From Woeseiaceae bacterium (lineage in GTDB: Bacteria > Pseudomonadota > Gammaproteobacteria > Steroidobacterales > Woeseiaceae), in assembly GCA_021773075.1 (NCBI GenBank), contig JAJFKT010000010.1, forward strand, positions 1-64,000: 64,000 nucleotides of DNA, in the 5' to 3' direction. Every line of letters starts with the position of its first letter. The stretch's first letter is position 1. Below the pieces are notes generated by a model, which saw nothing but the letters and a program-made list of their open reading frames with translations, was not told the origin of the DNA and did not search any database. This document shows, in pieces, positions 25,913 to 35,982 of the stretch. The position numbers and the translations under genes were made by a program.

Positions 25913-26714
25913 TCGTCCGATCAATCACCGAATGATTTGTCGACTCTACGAAGCCAATGGAAAACGTCTGGGGAGTGGTCAGGAATTTATCTTTTTCATG
26001 ACGACCAAAACCCAGCACGGTCATGTCAGGCCGACTGACATAGTCATCCGGGTGTTCATCATCCTCGTGATGCAGCACATAAAGTACGCGAGGTGAATTC
26101 GGGTCACCGAATGCCATCCACTCCGGCGAGGGCAGGTCGCGAATCGACTGCTCCTCGATCGGGTGTTGTTGGCTGTCAGCCGACGAGTTCCAAAAATCGG
26201 TGGAGTCCATTTCTCCGCCCGGTACTCCTTCGTACTGCACCCAGTATTTGTAGCCAGAGCTGACTTTGCTCATCGTAAAGTCGCAGCGATCAGCATAGAA
26301 GTTCCATTGCCCTTGCCATAGACCATTGTCCGAGATGAATGTGATACGAACATGTTCTCCAGACTCTATACTCACTACGGAACTTGACGGGTCAGTGCCG
26401 GCATTCATGGCGTGAAAGTAATTACCGTCCTGACGATGAACCGCGTTGGGAAAGCCACGATATTCACCTTTGTGGCCCGAACCTTCTTCGTTGTGAAAGC
26501 CTAGCCAGTCCACGCCATCGATGTCGAGCATGCTCGACAGGCCACCACCTTCTTTCTCCAGGAAGTACGTCGCCGACGGAGTGCTGATGATGTATGCAGG
26601 CCCACCACCCGCCGAGTCGTCTGTACCTTGGGAAAGCTGAATCGCGGTTTCGACTTGCGCATTGCTGACGCCGAACGATGCCAGGAGTAGCAGAGTAATA
26701 GTCGTTCTCTTCAT
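25893..26714 (-). CDS. Secreted protein of unknown function in the RraA operon
   Basis: About 273 residues from the ATG at 26714 (ggag at -12). Signal peptide 1-19 ends VSNA before QVETA. The mature part is beta-rich and aromatic, with conserved-looking blocks GGGPAYIISTPSATYFLEKE, VDWLGFHNEEGSGHKGEYRG, GNYFHAMNAGTDP and HHEDDEHPDDYVSRPD. His and Asp clusters suggest a metal or sugar site; a beta-sandwich (mutarotase-like) fold is a guess. It ends the operon RraA-Gfo/Idh-SSS, so it probably handles the sugar acid this operon imports. I do not recognise the family. Confidence 0.75.
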   Translation of the reverse strand: MKRTTITLLLLASFGVSNAQVETAIQLSQGTDDSAGGGPAYIISTPSATYFLEKEGGGLSSMLDIDGVDWLGFHNEEGSGHKGEYRGFPNAVHRQDGNYFHAMNAGTDPSSSVVSIESGEHVRITFISDNGLWQGQWNFYADRCDFTMSKVSSGYKYWVQYEGVPGGEMDSTDFWNSSADSQQHPIEEQSIRDLPSPEWMAFGDPNSPRVLYVLHHEDDEHPDDYVSRPDMTVLGFGRHEKDKFLTTPQTFSIGFVESTNHSVIDRTIKQLLD

Positions 26715-26734
26715 TGTTACTCCATCCCCATGGA

Positions 26735-28489
26735 TTAGCCGGCGGTCGCTTCCGTTGCGGCATTTCGTTTCAGCATGAAGCCGATAGTCAGGATTGCCAG
26801 CGCACAGAGCAAGAAGATCAAACGGCCCCAAAGTGGGTTGGGTATCAACGTCATCAACATGATCCCGGTCCCCATGTACATGACCATCAATCCAAGTTTG
26901 CTTCTCTGTTGGCGATCGTAGTCATCCTGTTCGTCGTCTGCGATCACAGGCCGCTCCAGGTCCTCAAAGAAATCTTCTGTCCGCGCTTTATGCATGTCCT
27001 TTTCTTCTTTGTAGAAGAGTGAAGTGGACCAGAAGAAGCCCGCCGTAATGAAAAGGTGCGCAGCGAGAGTCAACATCAAATTCATGTCGACGACTTCTCT
27101 TGCGGTCAGTTCATTGAGTCCCATCCAGCCTGCGACGAGCTGCGGTGTGATCACATCTTTCATGATCCAGGACACAAACAACCCAAGGATCACTGTCATC
27201 CAGGGCGCCCACTGCGGTGTCCTTTTGACAAAGATGCCAACGATCAGCGGGATCAGAAGCGGCACCTGGATCATGGTTGACACCGACATCATGAGATCGA
27301 ACAGGCTGAGTTCTTTCAGCGATTTGAAGAACAACGCCATGAAAATTACAATTACTCCGCTCATCAGGCTGAGCATTCGACTGACATTCAGCAGGTGCAC
27401 GTCCGAAACGGGGCGGTTCCGCTTGGCGAGCAACGGTTGATACATACTGCGCACAAATATGCCCGAATTCTTGTTGAGCGCAGAATCCATCGAAGACATA
27501 GACGCGGCAAACAGACCGGCCAACAGCAAACCGACTGTTCCAATCGGCATGGCATTGCGGGCGAACACGAGGTAGATCGCATCTGCGGCCTTGTTGCCGA
27601 GTTCGGGATAGGCGGATGGGGCGTCCGGATACAGTGTTGCAGCAGCCCAGGGCGGAATAAACCAGATCAGGCTGCCCACACCCATCAGGCCCATTGCGAG
27701 AAGAGCGGCTTTCCTCGCGTTAACCGAGTCACGAGCATTCAGGAATCGAAACGAGTCGTGAAGGTTCATGATGGTGACAAGTTGCTTGACCAGGAAGAAC
27801 ACAAATGTGCCTACCAGCAGCAACGGGTAGTTCATGTTCGGACCAATCAGGAAATTGGACGGAAAGTTCTGGACCAGCTCTACCGGACCGCCGACTTTTA
27901 CGAGCGCCACAACCGCACAGGCCAGAGAAACAACGGCGACAGTCAGTGTTTGCACAAAGTCGGATGCGACTACTCCCCAGGCGCCAGAAACCACCGATAC
28001 AAAAACGACGGTGAGTCCGGTGATGACTATGGTCAGGGTGATATCGGCTTCAAAAACAGCGCTTGAAAATACGCCGAGGGCGTTAAGCCAAATGCCGGCA
28101 TTGATCAGGCTGAAAATGATCAGCGCCCAGGAAAAGAAGAGCTCATTCTGGTGTCCGAATCGGCGACGTATGCCTTCTGTTGGCGTGTCCACGCGCATCT
28201 GGCGAAAACGATGCGCAAAGTACGCCCAGCCGCAAAAATAGGAAAAGGTGTTGGCGATGAATACAAGGCAAACGGCAAAACCATCGGTAAATGCTTTTCC
28301 CGCAGCACCGGTAAACGTCCAGGCGGAGAATTGCATCATGAATGCGGTTGACCCCACCATCCACCAAAGCATACGACCACCACCACGGAAGTAATCGCTC
28401 GTCGATTGCTTCGCCATGTTTTTAAACGCAAAGCCGATCCCTACTACCAGCAGGAAATAGCCGCCTATTACCAGGTAGTCATAATTCAA
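26735..28489 (-). CDS. Sodium:solute symporter (SSS) 1
   Basis: 584 residues, about 13-14 membrane helices. The N-terminus shows SDYFRGGGRMLWWMVG and SAWTFTGAAGKAF, the usual start of sugar-acid SSS carriers. The C-terminus has a charged soluble stretch (about 500-540) before two last helices. It is five bases after the Gfo/Idh gene and closely resembles the second symporter at 31270. Likely uptake of a uronate or aldonate with Na+. Confidence 0.88.
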   Translation of the reverse strand: MNYDYLVIGGYFLLVVGIGFAFKNMAKQSTSDYFRGGGRMLWWMVGSTAFMMQFSAWTFTGAAGKAFTDGFAVCLVFIANTFSYFCGWAYFAHRFRQMRVDTPTEGIRRRFGHQNELFFSWALIIFSLINAGIWLNALGVFSSAVFEADITLTIVITGLTVVFVSVVSGAWGVVASDFVQTLTVAVVSLACAVVALVKVGGPVELVQNFPSNFLIGPNMNYPLLLVGTFVFFLVKQLVTIMNLHDSFRFLNARDSVNARKAALLAMGLMGVGSLIWFIPPWAAATLYPDAPSAYPELGNKAADAIYLVFARNAMPIGTVGLLLAGLFAASMSSMDSALNKNSGIFVRSMYQPLLAKRNRPVSDVHLLNVSRMLSLMSGVIVIFMALFFKSLKELSLFDLMMSVSTMIQVPLLIPLIVGIFVKRTPQWAPWMTVILGLFVSWIMKDVITPQLVAGWMGLNELTAREVVDMNLMLTLAAHLFITAGFFWSTSLFYKEEKDMHKARTEDFFEDLERPVIADDEQDDYDRQQRSKLGLMVMYMGTGIMLMTLIPNPLWGRLIFLLCALAILTIGFMLKRNAATEATAG

Positions 28490-28494
28490 GTGGA

Positions 28495-29640
28495 TTATTC
28501 CTTGCTGAGGTGGCTGACGTCAGTCCAGGGGCCATTCTGGCGAATGATGTCGATCAGCTGCTGGTACTGGGCGCCTTCTTTGAAGGTCTGGTACGGAGCG
28601 ACCGATTCGCCATTGATATCTTTAACAAGTTCACGAATCAGGTACTGCCAATTTCTTTCGGTGTCGCCTTCGATGTCAGGAACGTCAGCGGCTATGTCAG
28701 CAGGTAATGGCTGTTCTTGCCATTCCTTGTCCGCACCGAACATGTAAAGTGGCCCGCTGCCGTAGTGGCCCTTGATGTAGATCGCGCCCTTGCTGCCGTA
28801 AAAAACGAGATGGTCTTCATTAAAGCGAGGGTTCAGACCACCGTGCTTGAATAGTACCGAAACTGGTTTGCTCGCATACTTGCTCGCAAGTTTCGCCATG
28901 ACGGTGTAAGTCCACTCCACATTCGACTCACCCCACTCGAGCGACGGGTCGTTGAGATCTTCAGGGATCAACTCGCGCCGCGTCTTGAAGTTATGGACAC
29001 CATCGACAATGGGTGCCTTGCCGAGATCGTCGCGCACCTCGGCCATGATTGAGAGAATGTCCTCACCAATTACCGAGGTCACGATCGACAGCATGTGCGT
29101 AAAGTTGTTGTTTAGCCGTCCACCGCCATCTTCCCTCCTGTGTGACCATCCGAAAGGAATATCGCGTTCGAGATTGAAGTGCGAAATACACTCAACTTCG
29201 AGCGGCTCACCAATGGCACCTTCAGCGACAAGTTGCTTCGTCTGCATGACGTGCGGCATGTAGCGAAAGCTGGATGCAAAGGCCGTTTTTACGCCTTTTG
29301 CTTTTGCAAGCTCGTAGAGCTCTTTCGCGGTTTCCCCGCTTTGTGTTAACGGCTTATCGCAGAATACGTGGCAGCCTTGTGCGATTGCCTGCTTGATCGG
29401 TTCGACGTGCGCTCCTCCCGGCGTGCCAATAGAAACAACGTCCGGCTGACACTCTTCCAGTGCCTGTTGCCAGTTGGTTCCACCATAGGGAATTCTCATT
29501 TTTTCCGTCACTTCTTTCACGACGGATTCGGTCCGACCGACCATGCCAACGACTTTGGCACCTACGTTTCTGAATGCGTCCGTATGCCCCTGGCCGGCGA
29601 AGCCCGTTCCGTGGACCAGAACTTTTATTTTTTCGCTCAT
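28495..29640 (-). CDS. Gfo/Idh/MocA oxidoreductase
   Basis: 381 residues. The Rossmann part begins VLVHGTGFAGQGHTDAFRNV (7-26), and the DKPLT-type motif (CDKPLTQSGETAKEL, about 90-105) contains the expected Lys-Pro. The second domain holds a long beta-sheet with HRREDGGG. It oxidises or reduces a sugar or sugar-acid with NAD(P). Nine bases from the RraA-like gene, five from the symporter. The substrate is not evident; a hydroxyl oxidation of an imported sugar acid is plausible. Confidence 0.85.
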   Translation of the reverse strand: MSEKIKVLVHGTGFAGQGHTDAFRNVGAKVVGMVGRTESVVKEVTEKMRIPYGGTNWQQALEECQPDVVSIGTPGGAHVEPIKQAIAQGCHVFCDKPLTQSGETAKELYELAKAKGVKTAFASSFRYMPHVMQTKQLVAEGAIGEPLEVECISHFNLERDIPFGWSHRREDGGGRLNNNFTHMLSIVTSVIGEDILSIMAEVRDDLGKAPIVDGVHNFKTRRELIPEDLNDPSLEWGESNVEWTYTVMAKLASKYASKPVSVLFKHGGLNPRFNEDHLVFYGSKGAIYIKGHYGSGPLYMFGADKEWQEQPLPADIAADVPDIEGDTERNWQYLIRELVKDINGESVAPYQTFKEGAQYQQLIDIIRQNGPWTDVSHLSKE

Positions 29641-29648
29641 GTTTTTTC

Positions 29649-30371
29649 TCAGTTACTTGTCAATTTCTCGACCTGATCCGCAAGCCAGGTCTCATATCGG
29701 GCGCGCGTCTCATCATTCATCGGGTAAAGCCCGATAATTGACGCACCGGCTTTCACCTGGTCCACGACCCATGCCTCGTACTTTTCCATTCCCTTGGCCT
29801 CGATCGCGATTTCATCCGCCAGTTCTGCAGGAATGATGATCACTCCATCCCCGTCGCCAACGGCAATGTCGCCGGGGAAGACCGCCACGCCGCCGCAGCC
29901 GATCGGTACATTCAAATCCAGCGCCTGGTGCTTGGTCAGGTTGGTAGGGGCAGAGGGTCTGGCACAAAACGATGGCATGTCCAACTTGGCAATCTCGTCC
30001 GCATCACGCAGGCCGCCATCGGTAACGACGCCGGCGCAACCGCGGACTGACAGGCGCGTGACCAGAATGGATCCGGCAGATGCGGCAGTCGCATCAAGAC
30101 GGCAATCCATGACTAAAACATGTCCTGCCGGGATTTCTTCGACAGCCCTGCGTTGCGGATGGTCAGGGTCGCGAAAGACCTCGACCTGATTAAGGTCTTC
30201 GCGTGCCGGGATGTAACGGAGCGTATAGACGGGACCGACCATGCGTTTCCACGCAGGGTTCAGGCGAGCAGCATTCTGCACAAACTGGTTACGAAGTCCG
30301 CGTTTGAACAGCATTGTGGCGATGCTGGCAGTGCTGGTGTTTTCCAAGATGTTACGGGTTTCTGTTTTCAT
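29649..30371 (-). CDS. RraA-like protein, probable oxo-acid aldolase or lyase
   Basis: 240 residues. RraA/HMG-aldolase features: GHVLVMDCRLDATAASAGSIL (about 77-97), the RGCAGVVTDGGLRD loop with Arg/Asp of the active site (about 108-121) and VFPGDIAVGDGDGVIIIP near 160-178. Members in catabolic clusters cleave 4-hydroxy-2-oxo acids or decarboxylate oxo-acids; only the E. coli type modulates RNase E. First gene of the minus operon, divergent from the GntR regulator. A carbon-carbon lyase role is inferred. Confidence 0.82.
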   Translation of the reverse strand: MKTETRNILENTSTASIATMLFKRGLRNQFVQNAARLNPAWKRMVGPVYTLRYIPAREDLNQVEVFRDPDHPQRRAVEEIPAGHVLVMDCRLDATAASAGSILVTRLSVRGCAGVVTDGGLRDADEIAKLDMPSFCARPSAPTNLTKHQALDLNVPIGCGGVAVFPGDIAVGDGDGVIIIPAELADEIAIEAKGMEKYEAWVVDQVKAGASIIGLYPMNDETRARYETWLADQVEKLTSN

Positions 30372-30451
30372 GGCTCATATCCTGTCGTCCCGGCCTACCA
30401 GGGGTGAGGCGGTGCGGGCTTTGCAAGAAATAAATATATCAAAGTTTCGTC

Positions 30452-30461
30452 TAATATATTA
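30452..30461. promoter_or_regulatory. AT palindrome between the divergent operons
   Basis: TAATATATTA lies in the 101-base gap between the RraA-like and GntR genes, 11 bases before the GntR start. It could be part of a -10 region or an operator of the downstream regulator. Weak evidence. Confidence 0.35.
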
Positions 30462-30472
30462 CATTACTTTCC

Positions 30473-31267
30473 ATGTCTGAGCTTACATTCAATGTTCGCC
30501 CGTTATCCGAGGTCCTGAATGCCGACGGGTTACCCGGCCGTGGCAGCCTTGTTGATCAAATTTACGAGCTGTTACGTAAGCGAATCGTCGACCTGTCTCT
30601 GCCGCCCGAATCTGCACTCGTAGAGCAGGAAGTCGCCAGTGTTCTCAAGGTCAGCAAGACGCCTGTGCGAGAAGCGATTATTCGACTGTCGCGAGAGGGA
30701 CTGGTGCAGGTTGTCCCGAAAAGTGGCAGTTACGTGACTGCGGTTAGTCTGGACCGTTATCTGCAGGCTTGTTTCGTCCGGACTCAGCTGGAGGTGGGAT
30801 GTGTAAAGCGCCTCGCAGTACAGGGCGTGGGTATGGCTGACCAGGTCAAACTTAAGGCGCTATTGACGGAGCAGGAAACGGCGATGGAGCAGGGTGATGA
30901 TGTCCTTTTTTTTGAGCTGGACGAGGCCCTGCACAAACGTTTCTTCTTGCTCGCCGGCCTGTCCGGCGCTTGGGAAATAATGAATTTCGCCAAGGCTGAA
31001 ATGGACCGGGTACGTCATCTAAAACGCCAGTTCGGAATTCGCCAACGCCATCTGGTTATCGAGGAACATGCCGCTTTGGTAGACGCAATAATTGACCGCG
31101 ATCCGGATAGAGCTGAGCGGGCAATGATGGATAACATCGGAGCCGTTGAAGATGAAATGGTGTCCATCTCAGAGAATCCGCTGCTCCTTCGCACCATCGA
31201 AGACTTGAACAAACTGGTCGCCCTGGACCGAAGGTCCCGCGGTAGTAAGAAGAACTCTACGGCCTAG
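30473..31267 (+). CDS. GntR-family regulator (FCD type) 2
   Basis: 264 residues. The winged helix (about 25-90) shows LPPESALVEQEVASVLKVSK followed by TPVREAIIRLSREGLVQVVP, then an all-helical FCD domain with the metal-site residues (ELDEALHKRFFLLAG; EEHAALVDAI). It likely controls both this plus-strand operon and the divergent RraA operon. It is a separate protein from the alginate regulator at 14946. The symporter starts two bases after its stop. Confidence 0.85.
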   Translation: MSELTFNVRPLSEVLNADGLPGRGSLVDQIYELLRKRIVDLSLPPESALVEQEVASVLKVSKTPVREAIIRLSREGLVQVVPKSGSYVTAVSLDRYLQACFVRTQLEVGCVKRLAVQGVGMADQVKLKALLTEQETAMEQGDDVLFFELDEALHKRFFLLAGLSGAWEIMNFAKAEMDRVRHLKRQFGIRQRHLVIEEHAALVDAIIDRDPDRAERAMMDNIGAVEDEMVSISENPLLLRTIEDLNKLVALDRRSRGSKKNSTA

Positions 31268-31269
31268 TT

Positions 31270-33081
31270 ATGGATCTGAACTTATCCGTTGTCATCATCT
31301 ACTTCGTGTTCCTGATCGTTATTGGTTGGGCATTTAGAAACATGACATCCAACACCAGCGACTATTTCAGGGGCGGTGGCAACGTGCTTTGGTGGATGGT
31401 AGGCGCCTCTGCATTCATGACGCAATTTTCTTCATGGACATTCACAGGAGCCGCGGGAAAGGCATATACAGACGGACTCGCTGTCGCGTTTATTTTTGTT
31501 GGCAATGCCATGGGGTTCTTTTTCAATTACCTTTATTTTGCCCCTCGATTTCGCCAAATGCGCGTGGTGACGGTTATTGAGGCGCTACGCCTTAGGTTTG
31601 GAAACAAGAACGAGCAGGTATTCGCCTGGGTGAGTATGTTTACAACGTCAATCACCGCAGGTATCGGATTGAACGGCTTGGCGATTGTTACGTCTTCTCT
31701 GTTCGACTTCAGTATGGAAGCGACCATTATCGCGACCGGCCTTGTCGTAATAATCATGTCAGTAACTGGCGGGGCCTGGGCGGTAATCGCGTCCGATTTC
31801 ATGCAAATGATAGTCATCATGGCGGTGACCATTTCTTGCGCAGCAGTCGGGATCTACCACGCTGGCGGCATCACTCCGATCATCACTAACTTCCCAAGCG
31901 ATTTCGTAGCCGGTACTAATCTCAACTACATGAGTATCTTTTACATCTGGGCATTCAGTATTTTTCTTAAGCAAATCGGCCTGACCAACAACATCATCTA
32001 TTCCTATCGATACCTCGTTGCCAAGGATTCCGATCACGCACGTAAAGGGGCGCTGCTTGCCTGCGTATTGATGACCCTGGGGCCGATTATCTGGTTCATT
32101 CCGGCCTGGTTTATGGCGGGCTCCGGCGTTGATCTGGCAAGCATGTACCCGGAACAAGGCAGCAACTATTCTGAAGCCTCATACCTGGCTTTTGTAGCGC
32201 TGTACATGCCCGCCGGCATGGTTGGCTTGCTGGTTGCAGCGATGTTTGCGGCGACCATGAGTTCCATCGATTCGGGATTGAATCGAAATGCCGGAATAGT
32301 CGTCAAGAATTTTATTCAGCCCGTACTATTTCCGAACATCTCCGAAAAACGATTGATGATCGTATCGCGGGTGGCGTCAGTGTCTTTCGGAGTTCTGATC
32401 ATATCGTTGGCCTTGTTCATGAATTCTCTCAAGGAATTGAGCCTGTTCGACGCGATGCTCTACATGAGCGCGCTGCTGGGTTTCCCGCAGATGATTCCCA
32501 GTTTTCTAGGGTTTTTCGTACGTAAAACGCCGGATTGGGCTGCGTGGGCAACAATACTGGTGGGCGCCGTTGTGTCCTATATCGTTGCGATCGTTTTACA
32601 ACCAGAATATATCGAATCCTGGTTCGGGCTAAGCACCGCATTGACCAACCGGGAATGGGTCGATCTGATAGTTGCGATAAGCCTGATCAGCCATGTCGTT
32701 ATCACCGGTGGATTCTTCTGCCTGACGACCATCTTCTATAAACGCTTGCCGAAGGATCGCGAGTCGGCCGTTGATCGCTTTTTCACGAACATCAATACGC
32801 CTTTACGGAAGGCCGAGGGTGATCATGCGCACTTGGATAATCGCCAACGAATGCTGCTCGGGCGAATGGTCGCCATCGCGGGAATTCTGATTATGGCAAT
32901 GATGGCATTGCCCAATCCTCTGTGGGGTCGACTCGTTTTTCTAAGTTGTGGTGCCGTCGTGTTTGTAGTGGGCTTCCTGCTGTTCTCAGCCGTAACCGAC
33001 GTTCCCGCCGGTCACGATTCCGATGCTGACGACATGGACGATGCCGCTGATATTGAGAATCCTCCAACCATTCAGTCGTAA
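31270..33081 (+). CDS. Sodium:solute symporter (SSS) 2
   Basis: 603 residues with the same opening as the other symporter (SDYFRGGGNVLWWMVG; SSWTFTGAAGKAY), FAPRFRQMRV and a matching C-terminal layout, so the two are paralogues. An extra acidic tail (SDADDMDDAADIEN) ends the protein. It should import a sugar acid with Na+, perhaps of different stereochemistry than carrier 1. Eight bases before the aldehyde dehydrogenase. Confidence 0.88.
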   Translation: MDLNLSVVIIYFVFLIVIGWAFRNMTSNTSDYFRGGGNVLWWMVGASAFMTQFSSWTFTGAAGKAYTDGLAVAFIFVGNAMGFFFNYLYFAPRFRQMRVVTVIEALRLRFGNKNEQVFAWVSMFTTSITAGIGLNGLAIVTSSLFDFSMEATIIATGLVVIIMSVTGGAWAVIASDFMQMIVIMAVTISCAAVGIYHAGGITPIITNFPSDFVAGTNLNYMSIFYIWAFSIFLKQIGLTNNIIYSYRYLVAKDSDHARKGALLACVLMTLGPIIWFIPAWFMAGSGVDLASMYPEQGSNYSEASYLAFVALYMPAGMVGLLVAAMFAATMSSIDSGLNRNAGIVVKNFIQPVLFPNISEKRLMIVSRVASVSFGVLIISLALFMNSLKELSLFDAMLYMSALLGFPQMIPSFLGFFVRKTPDWAAWATILVGAVVSYIVAIVLQPEYIESWFGLSTALTNREWVDLIVAISLISHVVITGGFFCLTTIFYKRLPKDRESAVDRFFTNINTPLRKAEGDHAHLDNRQRMLLGRMVAIAGILIMAMMALPNPLWGRLVFLSCGAVVFVVGFLLFSAVTDVPAGHDSDADDMDDAADIENPPTIQS

Positions 33082-33089
33082 CGATTTAA

Positions 33090-34679
33090 GTGAACAAGAC
33101 AATGAATATTAGTGGTGAAATGTTGCTAGGTAACTGCGCTGTAAAAGGATCAGGTTCTCCTACATATGCACAGAACCCGGCGACAGGTGAAAAATTGGAG
33201 CCCGCTTACCTGAGCGGAACCAAAGATGATGTACAAACCGCATGTGAACTTGCCGACAAAGCGTTCGATGCATACCGAAACATACCGCTAGAAGAACGAG
33301 CAACGTTCTTGGAAACCGTTGCTACCGAAATACTCGTATTGGGTGATATCTTGGTTCAGCGCGCAGTCGCTGAAAGTGGATTACCGCAGGCGCGCATCGA
33401 GGGCGAGCGCGGCAGAACCATGGGCCAATTGAAATTGTTCGCAAGCGTTGTTCGGTCGGGAAATTGGCTCGACGCGAGAATAGATCCGGCGATGCCCGAT
33501 CGAACGCCGTTGCCGAGATCGGACCTCCGTTTACGCCATATACCACTCGGCCCCGTTGCCGTATTCGGTGCGAGCAATTTTCCCTTGGCGTTTTCTGTTG
33601 CCGGTGGAGATACAGCCTCAGCCTTGGCAGCCGGTTGCCCAGTCATTGTCAAAGCACACCCGGCTCACCCAGGTACAAGTGAGCTGGTAGGTAAAGCGAT
33701 AATCAGCGCTGCGGACAAGTGCCACATGCCCGAAGGCGTCTTTTCTCTAATTTTTGATAGCGGTCACGACTTGGGTGCAGAGCTGGTGGCGAACCCGGCG
33801 ATAAAGGCCGTGGGTTTTACGGGTTCGCGGGCGGGCGGACTCGCTCTGATGAATATTGCTGCAGAAAGAAGAGAGCCAATTCCTGTCTACGCGGAGATGA
33901 GCAGCATTAATCCCGTGTTCCTGTTACCCAATGCGCTTAGAGAAAGAGCCAGCGCGCTAGCAGCGAGTTTTGTAGCCTCATTAACCATGGGGGCTGGCCA
34001 GTTTTGTACGAATCCAGGCTTGGTGGTAGGACCAGCGGGCGATGACCTGTCTGATTTCATGAACAATACGAGAGCTGCTTTGTCAGAAAGCCAGGCTCAG
34101 ACCATGTTGACCGCGAATATCCATAATTCATACAACAACAGTATCGGCGAACTGTTGACCAATCGTGCAGTCAGTGAGGTAGCCACTGGTTTGGAATCAA
34201 CGGAGCCAAACCGTTGTCAAGCAACCTTGTTCAGTACGACGGCCGCTCAGTTCTTGACAGACGACAGTCTAGGCAATGAAGTATTTGGTGCATCAGCGCT
34301 GATCATCCAATGTGACTCGATCGATGAATTCATCAAAGTAGCCGAACACCTGGAAGGTCAGTTGACCGCAACAATGCAGCTCAATGATGATGATTTAGAC
34401 CTTGCCACACGCTTATTACCGGTCTTGGAGCGCAAGGCAGGTCGCATACTTTGTAATGGCTATCCAACAGGAGTCGAGGTTTGCCATGCAATGGTTCACG
34501 GCGGGCCGTTCCCCGCAACTTCTGATAGCCGAACAACATCGGTAGGTAGTGCTGCTATTTTACGCTTTCTGCGCGCGGTCTGTTACCAGGACCTACCGGC
34601 GCCTTTGTTACCCGTCGAATTGCAAACCGAAAATAGCTTAGGTTTAACGCGACTTCTTGACGGTACCTATCAAACATAG
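33090..34679 (+). CDS. Aldehyde dehydrogenase, 2-oxoglutarate semialdehyde type
   Basis: 529 residues from a GTG; an ATG lies 12 bases later. NAD(P) binding part with [20 protein letters not shown] and FTGSRAGG; catalytic Glu in [10 protein letters not shown] and nucleophile Cys in [10 protein letters not shown]. The sequence, including [10 protein letters not shown], looks like the 2,5-dioxovalerate (2-oxoglutarate semialdehyde) dehydrogenases of oxidative sugar-acid pathways. It would yield 2-oxoglutarate. No matching keto-deoxy-acid dehydratase is in the window, so the link to its neighbours is open. Confidence 0.82.
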   Translation: MNKTMNISGEMLLGNCAVKGSGSPTYAQNPATGEKLEPAYLSGTKDDVQTACELADKAFDAYRNIPLEERATFLETVATEILVLGDILVQRAVAESGLPQARIEGERGRTMGQLKLFASVVRSGNWLDARIDPAMPDRTPLPRSDLRLRHIPLGPVAVFGASNFPLAFSVAGGDTASALAAGCPVIVKAHPAHPGTSELVGKAIISAADKCHMPEGVFSLIFDSGHDLGAELVANPAIKAVGFTGSRAGGLALMNIAAERREPIPVYAEMSSINPVFLLPNALRERASALAASFVASLTMGAGQFCTNPGLVVGPAGDDLSDFMNNTRAALSESQAQTMLTANIHNSYNNSIGELLTNRAVSEVATGLESTEPNRCQATLFSTTAAQFLTDDSLGNEVFGASALIIQCDSIDEFIKVAEHLEGQLTATMQLNDDDLDLATRLLPVLERKAGRILCNGYPTGVEVCHAMVHGGPFPATSDSRTTSVGSAAILRFLRAVCYQDLPAPLLPVELQTENSLGLTRLLDGTYQT

Positions 34680-34727
34680 ACGCTAATGAGTTACTCAGGT
34701 TAGCAACACTCAAGTGGAGCAACAGAA

Positions 34728-35951
34728 TTGAAAATCACAAGCGCTAAAGTCTTTGTTGGTGGCCCAGGTAAGAATTACGTTACCTTGAAAATAATGACTG
34801 ACGAGGGTGTCTACGGTCTGGGCGATGCGACTCTTAATAATCGTGAAACATTGCCAGCCAAGTTCTTGGAGGACTACCTGATTCCCTGCTTGATTGGCAA
34901 AGATCCGCGCAATAGTGAAGACATTTGGCAGTATTTTTATCGCGGCGCGTATTTTAGGCGAGGACCGGTTGCGATGGCTGCTATTGGTGCTATTGACATG
35001 GCGCTATGGGACATAAAGGGCAAAATCGCGGGTCTGCCTGTCTACCAACTATTTGGTGGAAAAAGTCGTGAGGGTGCCCTGGTTTATGCACACGCTACGG
35101 GCAGCAATGTAGACGATCTCTTGGAGTCTATGGCGCACTATCAATCCCTGGGCTACAAAGCTGTGCGCGTACAATGCGGTATCCCGGGTATGTCAACGGA
35201 GGGCTATGGCGTAGCGAAAGAGGGCGAAAGCTCGAAGCAGTTTATTACGCAATACGGATCACTCCCCAACGAAGAAATATGGAATACCGAAAAATACCTG
35301 CGGTACATGCCGACCGTATTCGAAAAAATACGTGAGCGTTTTGGCGCCGACCTAAAAATATTGCATGACGTGCATCATCGATTGTTGCCGCGAGAAGCTG
35401 CGGCATTCGGCAAAGAAGTGGAGCAATACGATTTGTTCTGGCTGGAAGATCCAACGCCGGCGGAAGATCAGTCGGCACTAAGGCTTATCAGGCAGCATAC
35501 GACGGTTCCTATCGCTATCGGCGAAGTCTTTAATTCAATTTGGGATTGCAATCAACTGATAGAAGAGGAGCTGATCGATTTCATTCGTGTTTCAGCGACC
35601 TACGCGGGCGGCATAACCCACGTCAAACGTATTGTTGAACTCGCCGCGTTACACCATGTTAGAACTGGCTTTCACGGAGCGCCAAGTCACTCCCCAATTT
35701 CCATGGCGGCACAAGGTCATATCAACGCTTGGGCTCCAAACTTCGGAATTCAAGAATATCTGGTCTTAGGTACATCGGATTGCGATGCACTGTTTCCGTC
35801 CGGTCATTCTTGCCAAGATGGGATGTTCCATGTGACTGACGCGCCAGGGCTTGGCGTGGACTTTGATGAGAAAGAAGCGGAACGCTATTCTTACGAACGT
35901 CGTTACCATCCCGTAGTTCGCTTGGAGGATGGTACGCTATGGAATTACTAG
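34728..35951 (+). CDS. Enolase-superfamily sugar-acid dehydratase, ManD-like
   Basis: 407 residues from a TTG start. Muconate/mandelate-racemase layout: the N-terminal cap ends near 110 and a barrel follows. DVHHRLLP (about 210), [23 protein letters not shown] and HGAPSHSP place the metal ligands and the His/Tyr acid-base residues of the D-mannonate/D-gluconate dehydratase (ManD/RspA) group. It would make KDG, the same product as UxuA. Last gene of the GntR2 operon; the integrase lies 31 bases away on the other strand. Confidence 0.85.
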   Translation: MKITSAKVFVGGPGKNYVTLKIMTDEGVYGLGDATLNNRETLPAKFLEDYLIPCLIGKDPRNSEDIWQYFYRGAYFRRGPVAMAAIGAIDMALWDIKGKIAGLPVYQLFGGKSREGALVYAHATGSNVDDLLESMAHYQSLGYKAVRVQCGIPGMSTEGYGVAKEGESSKQFITQYGSLPNEEIWNTEKYLRYMPTVFEKIRERFGADLKILHDVHHRLLPREAAAFGKEVEQYDLFWLEDPTPAEDQSALRLIRQHTTVPIAIGEVFNSIWDCNQLIEEELIDFIRVSATYAGGITHVKRIVELAALHHVRTGFHGAPSHSPISMAAQGHINAWAPNFGIQEYLVLGTSDCDALFPSGHSCQDGMFHVTDAPGLGVDFDEKEAERYSYERRYHPVVRLEDGTLWNY

Positions 35952-35982
35952 GTGAATCAGCAGTTTACTAGCAAAGTCGCCG

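Noticed and set aside
30452..30461. AT palindrome as a proven GntR2 operator
   Set aside because: Only one copy was seen and it overlaps an AT-rich promoter region, so it is listed as weak rather than as a finding.
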